Of a DNA stretch of 64,000 nucleotides, positions 19,569 through 28,296 are shown piece after piece. Position 1 is the first letter of the stretch, and each line of letters begins with the position of its first letter. The stretch is from Spirosomataceae bacterium TFI 002 (GTDB lineage: Bacteria; Bacteroidota; Bacteroidia; Cytophagales; Spirosomataceae). Under the pieces are notes generated by a model. It was not told where the DNA came from. It made no database searches and saw only the letters and a program-made list of their open reading frames with translations. Location of the stretch: positions 4,510,774-4,574,773 of the forward strand of contig LT907983.1 of assembly GCA_900230115.1 (NCBI GenBank), given 5' to 3'. The translations under genes and the position numbers were made by a program.

Positions 19569-20172
19569 ATTCTTCTATGGTTCTAAAAGTAAGATTTACT
19601 CTAGGGCCGTGCGGTTTCTTTGTCGGCGGAAGTCGGTGGAGCCAATGAGTTTGACATGTGCCGGCCATGATTAATAGACTGCCATTTTCAAGTTCTATGT
19701 TTACTGTTTCCTTTGTTTGCTTGTTTTTGAAAGCAAACTTCCTTTCTGCTCCAAAACTCATAGATGCAATGGCACCATTTTTCTTTAAATCTTTTTCTCC
19801 ATCGCTGTGCCAAGCCATTCCTTCGCTTCCGTTATGGTAAAGGTTTAAGAGGCAAGAATTGAATGTTTCGCCAGTTTTAGACTCTATTATGGCTTTTAGT
19901 TCTAATAATTCTTGCGACCATGGTAATGCATGCTTGGTGACTTTGGAGTAAGTATATTCAAAAGGCTTTTCGCCATACCATGCGACTTTACGTTTGGTAA
20001 TTATTCTTTTACCAAAAATGATAGCTTCATCATTTCTCCATTCGATGTCTTCCATAAGTCTATGGTAATAGTGAACCGCCTTTTCTTCATTCAGGACTAT
20101 ACCGTAGTAGTTTACTATTCCGTCTTGAGGAAGTAAGTTCTTCTTAGGATCTATTGTTTCGGGGAATAACAT
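19567..20172 (-). CDS. AlkB-type 2-oxoglutarate/Fe(II) dioxygenase, DNA alkylation repair
   Basis: A 201-residue protein that removes methyl and other alkyl groups from DNA bases by oxidation, using 2-oxoglutarate and Fe(II). Iron ligands are the HxD of AWHSDGE (about 121/123) and the His of HWLHRLPPT; the 2-oxoglutarate Arg motif is PRVNLTFR. The substrate-side NSCLLNLYHNG and ASMSFGAERKF are typical of the ALKBH2/3-like branch common in bacteria outside the E. coli AlkB type. It is a single gene, convergent with the LysM gene. Formaldehyde is a by-product. Confidence 0.92.
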   Translation of the reverse strand: MLFPETIDPKKNLLPQDGIVNYYGIVLNEEKAVHYYHRLMEDIEWRNDEAIIFGKRIITKRKVAWYGEKPFEYTYSKVTKHALPWSQELLELKAIIESKTGETFNSCLLNLYHNGSEGMAWHSDGEKDLKKNGAIASMSFGAERKFAFKNKQTKETVNIELENGSLLIMAGTCQTHWLHRLPPTKKPHGPRVNLTFRTIEE

Positions 20173-20226
20173 TCATTAGTAACATCTTATTTACCCTAAA
20201 GTTAGTGTCTCTCCATCAAAAAACGC

Positions 20227-21066
20227 TTAAATGCTAAAATTGTGAGCCTTTCTAAATGCTTTAGGACTTATACTTTTCCATTTTTTGAAAGTTCTATTAA
20301 AATAAGGGATGTCTTCAAAACCTGACTCAAAAGCTACCTCACTTATTCTTTTTTGGCTGCTAATAAGAAGTTGTGCAGCAGTTTCAAGTCTATACTCTAG
20401 TATAATTTGTGTGAAAGTTTTACCAGTATACTTTTTAAAGTATCTACAAAAAGAGGTAGGGCTGAGTTTTGCAATATCTGATACGGTTTGCAAATTAATT
20501 GGTTCTCTAAAATGCTCAATGATATATGAAAACACATCTTGAAAACGCTCATGGCCTTTAGCTTGGAGTAAAGAACTTTGAAGTACGCTCTCTTTTTCTA
20601 TAGTTCTCAATGTTGTCAGCAATTCAACAAGCCGGATAAAATTTACAGAGGGTTTTATTGTATCAAAAGATTCTAATTGAGCGATTAGACTATGTCTTTC
20701 AAAAACAAAGCAGCTTTTGGCTTCTTCTAAAAAGGCCTTTAAATTCTCAAATTCAGGTAATTGGAAAATAGAGCGACTGAATACTTCTGAGTGAAACTGT
20801 ATAACAATTGCTTGTACATTTTCTCCTTCCACTACCTCTTGGTTGATCCAGCAATGAGGAACATTTGGTGCAATTAATACCAAATCCCCAGCTTCAAAAT
20901 GCTCAATTCGTGTTCCAATGTAGCGAAGACCTTCACCCTTCACTATATAGGTGAGTTCATACTCTGGATGAAAATGATACGGGGCATCGAAATTGGGCAA
21001 GGCAATTTTGCGATATACTATGGACTGCTTGGACTCAGGAGAAATCTTTTCAAATACTGCCTTCAA
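20227..21066 (-). CDS. AraC family regulator with N-terminal cupin
   Basis: A 279-residue transcription factor. The N-terminal cupin has HFHPEYELTYIVKGEG, the metal- or ligand-binding pattern of sugar-sensing members, and AGDLVLIAPNVPHCW. The C-terminal double helix-turn-helix (about 185-279) has LSPTSFCRYFKKYTGKTF and SEVAFESGFEDIPYFNRTFKKW. The start appears to be TTG at 21066, with no nearby ATG. It is divergent from the PhyH-ADH-esterase operon across 122 bases, so it probably controls that operon; ligand unknown. Confidence 0.9.
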   Translation of the reverse strand: MKAVFEKISPESKQSIVYRKIALPNFDAPYHFHPEYELTYIVKGEGLRYIGTRIEHFEAGDLVLIAPNVPHCWINQEVVEGENVQAIVIQFHSEVFSRSIFQLPEFENLKAFLEEAKSCFVFERHSLIAQLESFDTIKPSVNFIRLVELLTTLRTIEKESVLQSSLLQAKGHERFQDVFSYIIEHFREPINLQTVSDIAKLSPTSFCRYFKKYTGKTFTQIILEYRLETAAQLLISSQKRISEVAFESGFEDIPYFNRTFKKWKSISPKAFRKAHNFSI

Positions 21067-21090
21067 TTGTCTATTAAATTAGTAATTATT

Positions 21091-21098
21091 CAAAAATA
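21091..21098 (-). promoter_or_regulatory. Candidate -7 element for the AraC-type gene
   Basis: CAAAAATA on the plus strand is TATTTTTG on the minus strand (TAnnTTTG), 25 bases before the start codon. A -33 element at ideal spacing is not evident. Confidence 0.35.
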
Positions 21099-21188
21099 GG
21101 ATAAATTAGGACAATTAATGTTAAACTTAGTTCAATTCTCCTCATTCACGAATTCCGAAATTTGTCATAGAATCTAAACAATCATACC

Positions 21189-21986
21189 TTGAAAAATCTA
21201 TTAAACGAAGAGTATAGCTTACCAAAAGCTGCAATTGAGTTTTATCAAAAGAATAAATACATCAAGCTAAAAGATGTTTTCGATAAAGAAACATTGGAAT
21301 TTTATGGTAAAGCTATTGATGCTAAAGTAGCCGAATTGAGTAAAAATCAAGCACCAATTGATAAGAGGGATACATATGGTAAAGCGTTTTTGCAAATATT
21401 TAACCTTTGGACAATTGATGATACAATCAAAGACTTTGTAATTAACAAACGACTTGGTCAAATTGCCGCAGGATTAATGCAAACAAAAGGTGTAAGAGTT
21501 TATCATGATCAAGCCCTTTACAAAGAAGCAGGTGGTGGAATTACACCATGGCATGCAGATCAGTACTATTGGCCATTATCAAGTGATAAAACAATTACCG
21601 CTTGGATTCCTTTGCAAGCAGTGCCTTTAGAGATGGGTCCGCTGGAGTTTAGTGCAGGAAGTCACCAAATTGTGGAAGGTAGAGAACTTGCAATAAGTGA
21701 CGATAGCGAGACCAAGATTTTTGAAAAATTAAGAGTTACCGACTTTGAGCATGTAATTGAACCCTTTGATTTGGGTGAAGTTAGTTTCCACAGTGGTTGG
21801 GTTTTTCATAGAGCTGGGGCTAATAATACCGACAAAGTAAGACGTGTTATGACCTGTATTTATATGGACAGTGAAATGAAATTACAAGAGCCTACAAATG
21901 AAAATCAAATTAATGACTGGAATACTTGGTGCCCTGGTGCAAAAGTGGGAGAAATTATTAATTCACCACTCAACCCAATAGTGTAA
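21189..21986 (+). CDS. Phytanoyl-CoA dioxygenase (PhyH) family Fe(II)/2-oxoglutarate oxygenase
   Basis: A 265-residue oxygenase expected to hydroxylate or demethylate a small molecule using 2-oxoglutarate. Iron ligands: HxD in WHADQYYW (about 121/123) and the distal His in SFHSGWVFHRAG; Arg of KVRRVM binds 2-oxoglutarate. The start is TTG at 21189, as no ATG lies in range. The ADH gene begins 3 bases after the stop and the esterase 9 bases after that. Beside a zinc ADH and an esterase-D-like protein, oxidative demethylation releasing formaldehyde is attractive (inference); an ether or sugar substrate is equally possible. Confidence 0.88.
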   Translation: MKNLLNEEYSLPKAAIEFYQKNKYIKLKDVFDKETLEFYGKAIDAKVAELSKNQAPIDKRDTYGKAFLQIFNLWTIDDTIKDFVINKRLGQIAAGLMQTKGVRVYHDQALYKEAGGGITPWHADQYYWPLSSDKTITAWIPLQAVPLEMGPLEFSAGSHQIVEGRELAISDDSETKIFEKLRVTDFEHVIEPFDLGEVSFHSGWVFHRAGANNTDKVRRVMTCIYMDSEMKLQEPTNENQINDWNTWCPGAKVGEIINSPLNPIV

Positions 21987-21989
21987 TAT

Positions 21990-23096
21990 ATGATTAAGTC
22001 AAGAGCAGTAGTTGCTAATGGAAAAGGAGAATTCAGTGTTGAGGAGGTAATTATAGCATCACCACAAAAAGACGAAGTCATTGTAAAGATGGGTGCGGCT
22101 GGAATCTGCCATACAGATTGGGATTCTATCTCATGGGGAAAGCCTATAATAATGGGGCATGAAGGTGCTGGTGTTATTACAGAAATTGGCCCAGATGTAA
22201 CAGGACTTCAAGTCGGTGACATGGTTATATTAAACTGGGCAATTCCTTGTTATAAGTGTTTTCAGTGTACCGAAGGGAATCAGCATATATGTGAAGAAAA
22301 CTCGGCGGTAACTGCTGGAAATAAAGTTGCTGGCGGACATGCCACTTTGGAAAGTACTACTTGGAATGATGTTGCGATTGAGCGTTCTTTCAATTTAGGG
22401 ACCATGAGTGAATATGCCCTTGTAAGAGAGGCGGCTTGTGTAAAAACAAGCGATGATATTCCTTTCGCTAGTGCAGCCATAGTGAGCTGTGGAGTTATGA
22501 CGGGTTTTGGATCTGTAACAAATGCTGCTAAGGTCAAAGCCGGAAGTTCTGTAGTGGTGATAGGCACTGGTGGAGTAGGCTTAAATGTGATTCAAGGTGC
22601 TAAAGTCAGTGGAGCTGCCAAAATTATTGCTGTTGACATAAAGCAAGAAAGGCTTGACCTTGCAAAACAGTTTGGTGCTACTCATTTTATTCTTGCAAAT
22701 ACCAACGATAAGGTGTTGATGAAAGCTGCTGAAGAGGTAAAAGCAATTTGTGGTGGGAGAGGAGCGGATTACGCTTTTGAGTGTACTGCTATTCCAGCAC
22801 TGGGAGCTGCACCACTAGCTATGGTGAGGAATGCTGGTACAGCCGTGCAAGTAAGCGGAATAGAAGAAGAGATTTCGATTGACATGAATCTTTTTGAATG
22901 GGATAAAATCTATATTAATCCACTATATGGAAAAGCTAGGCCGCAAGTAGACTTTCCACAGATTATAGAACTGTATCAGTCAGGTAAGTTACTTTTAGAC
23001 GAAATGGTTACACAAACTTATGGATTGGAGGAGCTTCCGCAGGCTTTTGAGGACATGCATTCAGGGAAAAATGCCAAAGGAGTTATAGTTTTCTAA
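21990..23096 (+). CDS. Zinc-dependent alcohol dehydrogenase, class III-like
   Basis: A 368-residue NAD(P)-dependent dehydrogenase. The catalytic zinc ligands are Cys40 (GICHTDW), His57 with Glu58 (GHEGAG) and a later Cys (VSCGVMTG). A structural zinc site is formed by Cys87, 90, 93 and 101. The Rossmann motif is GTGGVGLNVIQGA, followed by AVDIKQERL, where the Asp favours NAD. The overall plan fits the thiol-dependent formaldehyde or NDMA-type branch, but the exact substrate is open. It is the middle gene of a three-gene operon. Confidence 0.9.
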   Translation: MIKSRAVVANGKGEFSVEEVIIASPQKDEVIVKMGAAGICHTDWDSISWGKPIIMGHEGAGVITEIGPDVTGLQVGDMVILNWAIPCYKCFQCTEGNQHICEENSAVTAGNKVAGGHATLESTTWNDVAIERSFNLGTMSEYALVREAACVKTSDDIPFASAAIVSCGVMTGFGSVTNAAKVKAGSSVVVIGTGGVGLNVIQGAKVSGAAKIIAVDIKQERLDLAKQFGATHFILANTNDKVLMKAAEEVKAICGGRGADYAFECTAIPALGAAPLAMVRNAGTAVQVSGIEEEISIDMNLFEWDKIYINPLYGKARPQVDFPQIIELYQSGKLLLDEMVTQTYGLEELPQAFEDMHSGKNAKGVIVF

Positions 23097-23105
23097 ATAA
23101 AGCAA

Positions 23106-23885
23106 ATGAGTAAATTTTTTACCACAGAAAAAGCAAATATAGGTGAGTTAGATTTCATTACCGTTAAAAGCAATGCAATTGGACATAGAGCGGATGTGTC
23201 TGTATATGTCCCTAAAGGTAAACACCATGACATTCCCGTAGTAATACTGTTACATGGGGTCTATGGAAGCCATTGGGCATGGGCACTGAAAGCAGAAGTT
23301 CATAAAACACTGAAAGAGTTAATTGAGAGTGGAGACATTCCTCCCATGTTGCTCGTGATGCCTTCCGATGGCTTATTTCAAGACGGTAGCGGTTATCTAA
23401 CTCATCAAGAAGCGGATTATGAAAAATGGATCGTAGAAGATGTTCCCGAATTGTTGAAAGAGAATTATCCCCAGGTTTCAGAGTCATCTCCGTTGTTTTT
23501 AACTGGGCTTTCTATGGGTGGATATGGTGCCTTACGTTTAGGTGCAAAATACCCAACAGTTTTCAGTGCTTTTAGTGGTCTATCTTCAATTACACGATTT
23601 GAACAAATGGAACAATTTGTAAAGGATATTGAAAAGCTTAAATCTGCCGTAAAAAAGCAGGAAAACGTTCTTGAGGTAATTCTTGCAAACAAAGAAAATT
23701 TAAAACCCTTTAGATTCGATTGTGGTAAAGAAGATCAGCTTTTTGTAGCGAATCAGAATTTACATCAAGCATTAATAGGTCATGGTATTCCACACCAATA
23801 TTTTGAGTACGATGGTGAGCACTCATGGGATTATTGGAAAGAGCATATAAGAGAGACTCTGAGCTTTTTTGGGAAGTATACTTGA
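23106..23885 (+). CDS. Esterase-D/S-formylglutathione hydrolase-like alpha/beta hydrolase
   Basis: A 259-residue cytosolic serine esterase. It has the strand-helix opening PVVILLHGVYGSHWAW, the nucleophile elbow GLSMGGYGAL (about residue 137), an Asp in RFDCGKEDQLF and the catalytic His in YDGEHSWDYW. This is the PF00756 esterase pattern shared by S-formylglutathione hydrolase and acetyl-xylan or feruloyl esterases. Position after a class III-like ADH suggests hydrolysis of an S-formyl thiol; deacylation of a sugar is the alternative. No signal peptide. Confidence 0.88.
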   Translation: MSKFFTTEKANIGELDFITVKSNAIGHRADVSVYVPKGKHHDIPVVILLHGVYGSHWAWALKAEVHKTLKELIESGDIPPMLLVMPSDGLFQDGSGYLTHQEADYEKWIVEDVPELLKENYPQVSESSPLFLTGLSMGGYGALRLGAKYPTVFSAFSGLSSITRFEQMEQFVKDIEKLKSAVKKQENVLEVILANKENLKPFRFDCGKEDQLFVANQNLHQALIGHGIPHQYFEYDGEHSWDYWKEHIRETLSFFGKYT

Positions 23886-23892
23886 AATTAAT

Positions 23893-25263
23893 TTACTTCA
23901 AATCAACATGAGCTTCCTTCATCACACCTGTCATTTGTTTAACGATTTCAGGATTTTTACTGGCTAAATTGGTTTTTTCATAGGGATCTTTTGCAAGATC
24001 ATACAATTCCATTTCTCCACCTTTTAGTTGAAATGCCTTCCAATTCCCTTTTCTAACTGCCTGAGAAAAAATATCTTGTTTAGCTCCTTTACAAAACTCC
24101 CAATAGAGGTATTCATGTTGTTTCTGGGTTTTATTCCCCAATAATGTTGGCAAAAAAGAAATGCCATCAGACTGAGATGGGGTTGCTTGATTGGTAATTG
24201 CAGCCATAGTGGGCATTACATCCCAGAAAGCAGAAATGTGTTCTGACGTACTTCCAGCTTGGATTTTCGCTGGCCAGCGGGCTAGCATTGGAGTTCGTAT
24301 ACCTCCTTCGTAAAGGTCTCTTTTTATTCCTCTTAAATTTCCTGTGGAATTCCAAAATTCGGGATCATGACCGCCTTCATGATGTGCTCCATTATCACTG
24401 GTGAATATGATTAGCGTATTGTCTTCAATTCCCATTGCTTTAACGGTGGTCATAATTCGGCCTACTTCGTTGTCAAGATTTTCCATCATAGCCGCAAACC
24501 CGGCAATTGGATTTCTTACTGGTGGACAGTCATCTTCTTTTCCTGCTCCATACTCACCAATAACACTATCAAACTGTGGGAATTTCAATCTCCATTTTTC
24601 ATGTAACTCTTTTGGAGCATGCATTGCGGCATGTGGAACAGCAGTTGGAATGTAACAAAAGAAAGGTTTTTCTTGTGACGCATTTCGTTCAATGAAACCC
24701 AATGCTCTTTCAATGATCTTGTCATGTATAAAAGTCCCAGGTTCTAATGGTATCTCTACACCATTTGCAACAAAGTATTGTGGATAGTAAGTGTGAGCAA
24801 TCGATTGACTTTTCCATCCATAAAACTCATCAAAACCATGAGCTAGTGGACTTGCATTTCCACTGCTTGAAGTGATGCCCAATCCCCATTTTCCAAAACC
24901 ACCAGTGGCATAGCCTGCATTTTTGAAAATTTCGGGAAGTGTTGTCATCTCAGGATCGAGAGCAACATTGTTTTCGCCTGGAACATTTCCTCTGCAATGA
25001 ACATGTCCAGAATGCTGTCCTGTCATTAAACTCGCTCTGCTAGGACTACAAACCGTATTGCCAGAATAGTGGTTGATGAATTTTATTCCTTCGCTAGCGA
25101 GACGGTCAATATTGGGGGTACTAATCTTAGTTTGCCCATAACAACTCAAATCACCGTATCCCAAATCATCTGCAAGTATGTAAATGACATTGGGCTTTTG
25201 TTGGCAAAAGCTTGTCGTAGAGATAAGAAGTGTAAATAGTAGGCTTGTAAAAAGTTTTAACAT
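23893..25263 (-). CDS. Secreted sulfatase, arylsulfatase type (S1)
   Basis: A 456-residue exported sulfatase that removes sulfate esters from a glycan or aryl substrate. The signal peptide (MLKLFTSLLFTLLISTTSFCQ) begins at the ATG 25263; a longer upstream frame is rejected because it puts 20 residues before it. Metal ligands are in ADDLGYGDLSCYG, and the formylglycine motif is VCSPSRASLMTG, a Cys type. KWGLG, PHAAMHAP and TSDNGAHHEGG complete the site. No maturase (FGE or anSME) is in the window. It is 7 bases from the convergent esterase and 145 bases after the Gfo/Idh/MocA gene. Confidence 0.93.
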   Translation of the reverse strand: MLKLFTSLLFTLLISTTSFCQQKPNVIYILADDLGYGDLSCYGQTKISTPNIDRLASEGIKFINHYSGNTVCSPSRASLMTGQHSGHVHCRGNVPGENNVALDPEMTTLPEIFKNAGYATGGFGKWGLGITSSSGNASPLAHGFDEFYGWKSQSIAHTYYPQYFVANGVEIPLEPGTFIHDKIIERALGFIERNASQEKPFFCYIPTAVPHAAMHAPKELHEKWRLKFPQFDSVIGEYGAGKEDDCPPVRNPIAGFAAMMENLDNEVGRIMTTVKAMGIEDNTLIIFTSDNGAHHEGGHDPEFWNSTGNLRGIKRDLYEGGIRTPMLARWPAKIQAGSTSEHISAFWDVMPTMAAITNQATPSQSDGISFLPTLLGNKTQKQHEYLYWEFCKGAKQDIFSQAVRKGNWKAFQLKGGEMELYDLAKDPYEKTNLASKNPEIVKQMTGVMKEAHVDLK

Positions 25264-25399
25264 GAAACTATAGTGATTATACTTTGAGGCTTTAATTGGG
25301 ATTTGATATCGAACTAATTCCACAAATACCTATTTGTGACAACTATATCAAGCTATGAATCTAGCCTAGTTTTTTTTTAATTCTAAGGCTTTTGATTTG

Positions 25400-25441
25400 A
25401 AAAAAAAACATCCCGTTAAAAGGCTTGCTAGTAACGGGATG
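25400..25441 (-). terminator. Terminator of the Tat-exported oxidoreductase gene
   Basis: catcccgtta (25409-25418) pairs perfectly with taacgggatg (25432-25441); the A run at 25400-25408 is a T run on the minus strand. The hairpin lies just past the stop codon at 25469, so the sulfatase gene probably has its own promoter. Confidence 0.8.
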
Positions 25442-25468
25442 AAATAACTCTATTCAATATAAGATATA

Positions 25469-26929
25469 CTATACCTCAAAACCTTTACGGTATGACCTTC
25501 CAACATATTGGTTGGCATCTTCTAGGTTGGTAATTCTCATGTTTTCGCCATCCCAAAGTAATTTCTTACGAGCGAAAAATTCCATTTTACCTTTTTCGTT
25601 TTCTTTTCTTAGCATGTAAGATCTAATGGCAAGATTACCCATCAAAACAGTTTCAGTCATAGGACCTGCATAGTCAAAAGACGATGTTAGGCCTTTGTGT
25701 TCTTTGCTGTTAAAACCTGCTTTACATGCGTCAACCCATAGTCTTTGGTGTCCGTATTCTGGCTCGTCGCTTGACTCCACTTCTGGGCCAAATTCTGTCG
25801 TGCCATCATTCAAGTAAAGTTTTGGCATCAACGGCGAACTATCATTGATATTCGTAGAAATAAGTCCTTTTTCGCCAATAATAAGAACACCATTAGCACT
25901 CTCTTTTCCGCCAATATCACTGTTTGCGGGAATAATATCAGGGTGAGCAGGACGAATTCCTCCATCGCTCCATGTCATTTCTATTGGTGACTTGCTTTTC
26001 GCTGTTGCACCAAAGTGTAATGTAATAAATGAAGACGCTGGACAACCTTCTGGGTGATAATCTGCAGTCCATTTTTGAGAAAATACTGAAGCAACACTAC
26101 ATTCTGCGTCAGTTGGATACATTAATCCCAAAGTTCTAAATGGAATATCTATTAAGTGACATCCTACATCACCAAGTGCACCAGTACCATAATCCCACCA
26201 ACCTCTCCAGTTGAAAGGATGCATTTCTGGTGTAAATGGCTTTAATTCATTTGGTCCTAACCATAAGTCCCAGTTTAAGTCTTTTGGTTTAAGGCTTGGA
26301 TCAGGTTTGGGCATTGCCCCACCTTGCGGCCAAACTGGTCGGTTGGACCATACTTGTACTTTACTGATTTTACCTAGTCTACCTGAATCTATCCAAGTTT
26401 GTACCATTCCCAATAGCGGATTTGATCCACCTTGGTTACCCATTTGAGTTACCACCTTTTGGCTACGAGCAAGATGAGTTAGGATTCTTGCTTCACGAAT
26501 GTTGTGAGTTAATGGTTTTTGAACGTAAACATGTTTGTTGCGATCCATTGCATATTTGGCAGCAGGACCATGAACGTGATCTGGAGTAGAAATGGTCACT
26601 GCATCAATGTCCTTCTCTTTATCCAGCATTTCTCGGTAATCTGCATAGAGTTTAGCCTTTGGAAAGGCTTCAACACTTGATTTAGCAGAACCTGCAAAAT
26701 CTACATCGCAAAGAGCTACTACTCTTTCTCGACCTTTTACAGATGCATTTCTGATATCCGAGGCACCTTTTCCACCTGCACCTATAGCTGCAAGGTTAAG
26801 TTGGTCACTTGGAGATATAAATCCTGTGCCCCCGAGGACATTTCTGGGTACAATGAAGAATGAAGAAGCAATTGCACTTTGCTTTATGAAATCACGGCGT
26901 GACGCCGATTTGATGTTTTTGTTTTTCAT
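25469..26929 (-). CDS. Tat-exported Gfo/Idh/MocA family oxidoreductase
   Basis: A 486-residue NAD(P)-dependent sugar-type oxidoreductase with a twin-arginine signal (SASRRDFIKQSAIASS), so the folded protein with its cofactor is moved to the periplasm. The Rossmann part has AIGAGGKGASD, VALCDVDF, ISTPDHVHGP and the catalytic VQKPLTHN; the C-terminal beta sheet domain follows with GTGALGDVGCHLID and DSSPL. This secreted subgroup is abundant in Bacteroidota and Planctomycetes, usually beside sulfatases and ThuA proteins. Substrate unknown; an oxidised or anhydro sugar derivative is likely. Confidence 0.92.
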   Translation of the reverse strand: MKNKNIKSASRRDFIKQSAIASSFFIVPRNVLGGTGFISPSDQLNLAAIGAGGKGASDIRNASVKGRERVVALCDVDFAGSAKSSVEAFPKAKLYADYREMLDKEKDIDAVTISTPDHVHGPAAKYAMDRNKHVYVQKPLTHNIREARILTHLARSQKVVTQMGNQGGSNPLLGMVQTWIDSGRLGKISKVQVWSNRPVWPQGGAMPKPDPSLKPKDLNWDLWLGPNELKPFTPEMHPFNWRGWWDYGTGALGDVGCHLIDIPFRTLGLMYPTDAECSVASVFSQKWTADYHPEGCPASSFITLHFGATAKSKSPIEMTWSDGGIRPAHPDIIPANSDIGGKESANGVLIIGEKGLISTNINDSSPLMPKLYLNDGTTEFGPEVESSDEPEYGHQRLWVDACKAGFNSKEHKGLTSSFDYAGPMTETVLMGNLAIRSYMLRKENEKGKMEFFARKKLLWDGENMRITNLEDANQYVGRSYRKGFEV

Positions 26930-27062
26930 TAGGTTGGGTTGAATTTTTACTCAAGATAGCTTCTAAAATTCTTAATCAAAAACTTTGACATCAATCTAAT
27001 TAGAAATTAACTACTTTCGAGACGGTTCTTCCTCTTTATTCGATACTTAAGAAAGTAAAATC

Positions 27063-28145
27063 ATGAAAAGAATATTCTCAACCTTACTTATTTTCATTGC
27101 CTTTCAATCACTTGTGGCACAATCAGGACATTACCTATATGTAGCTACGCCTGGAATAAGAAATTATCTTGGATATGGTGGGCATGGGTTATTGGTGTTT
27201 GATATTGATAATGATCACAAATTCGTCAAACGGATTGCAACTAGTGGTTTTAAGACGTCTGGAGAACCTTCTAATGTAAAGGGAATTGCAGTGAGTAAGC
27301 AGCTAAATTCTGTCTTTATTTCAACTTTGGAAGGTTTACAAAGAATTGATCTCTCAACTGAAAAAATGGTTTGGGAAATAGCTTTTGAAGGTGGATGTGA
27401 TCGCATGTCTATCTCTCCTGATGGAAAAACAATGTACTTACCCTCTCTCGAAAAAGATTTTTGGAATGTAGTTGATTGTGAAACGGGTAAAATAGTAACT
27501 AAAATAACTGTAAATAGTCGTGCACACAATACCATATACGGACCAAGTGGAGCTTATGCATATATGGCAGATATCAATTCACCCTACCTCCATGTTGCTG
27601 ATACCAAAACACACACTATAGATCACAAGGTTGGTCCATTTAGTGCTGGAATAAGACCCTTTACTATTAATTCCGCTGAGACGTTAGCATTTGTAAATGT
27701 GAATGAACTGCTCGGTTTTGAAGTTGGGGATATCAAAACTGGAAAAGTATTGGCTTCTATCAAAGTGGAAGGCTGGGATAAAGGTCCTGTACGAAGGCAT
27801 GGAAACCCTAGTCATGGAATTGGCCTTACGCCAGACGAAAACGAAGTTTGGGTAGCAGATGGGCACAATATGAGAATACATATCTTTAGTGCAAATCCCC
27901 CTTATCAGCAACAAACCACTATTCCACTTAGTGATATGCCAGGATGGGTGACTTTTAGCTTAGATGGTAAATTTGCATACCCATCGAGTGGTGAGGTCAT
28001 TGATGTAAAAACCCGAGAGATACTTTATATTCTAAAAGACGAACACCATAATACAGTTTCAAGCGAGAAAATGATTGAGGTTTTCATGGAAAACGGAAAG
28101 GCAATGAGGATCGGAGACCAATTTGGGATTGGCAGGAAGCAGTAA
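27063..28145 (+). CDS. Secreted YVTN-type beta-propeller protein
   Basis: A 360-residue exported protein with a signal peptide (MKRIFSTLLIFIAFQSLVAQ) followed by repeated blades such as YLYVATPGIRN, AVSKQLNSVFISTL, SISPDGKTMYLPS, GPSGAYAYMAD, LTPDENEVWVADG and FSLDGKFAYPSSG. These are WD/YVTN-like propeller repeats, with about seven blades. Such proteins are often periplasmic or lipid-anchored sensors or carriers in glycan loci. It is divergent from the Tat oxidoreductase gene with 133 bases between, so joint control is possible. No catalytic motif. Confidence 0.8.
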   Translation: MKRIFSTLLIFIAFQSLVAQSGHYLYVATPGIRNYLGYGGHGLLVFDIDNDHKFVKRIATSGFKTSGEPSNVKGIAVSKQLNSVFISTLEGLQRIDLSTEKMVWEIAFEGGCDRMSISPDGKTMYLPSLEKDFWNVVDCETGKIVTKITVNSRAHNTIYGPSGAYAYMADINSPYLHVADTKTHTIDHKVGPFSAGIRPFTINSAETLAFVNVNELLGFEVGDIKTGKVLASIKVEGWDKGPVRRHGNPSHGIGLTPDENEVWVADGHNMRIHIFSANPPYQQQTTIPLSDMPGWVTFSLDGKFAYPSSGEVIDVKTREILYILKDEHHNTVSSEKMIEVFMENGKAMRIGDQFGIGRKQ

Positions 28146-28239
28146 TTGGACTTTCTTCATTGAGTGATTTATCATCTGTCTATTTTTTTTAATCTCAAGC
28201 CTAAGAAAAGAAGCAATTTTTTTAATTGATTTTTGGCAT

Positions 28240-28273
28240 AAAAAAAACCTGCAAGACATAATATCTTGCAGGT
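28240..28273 (-). terminator. Rho-independent terminator of the TIM-barrel isomerase gene
   Basis: acctgcaaga (28247-28256) pairs with tcttgcaggt (28264-28273). The flanking A run at 28240-28247 is a T run on the minus strand, downstream of the stop at 28297. Confidence 0.85.
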
Positions 28274-28296
28274 CAGTAATAAGCTTGTTTCTATAA

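Noticed and set aside
28240-28273. Hairpin as a terminator for the plus-strand propeller gene
   Set aside because: The T run is on the minus strand; on the plus strand the stem is followed by agtaat with no T tract.
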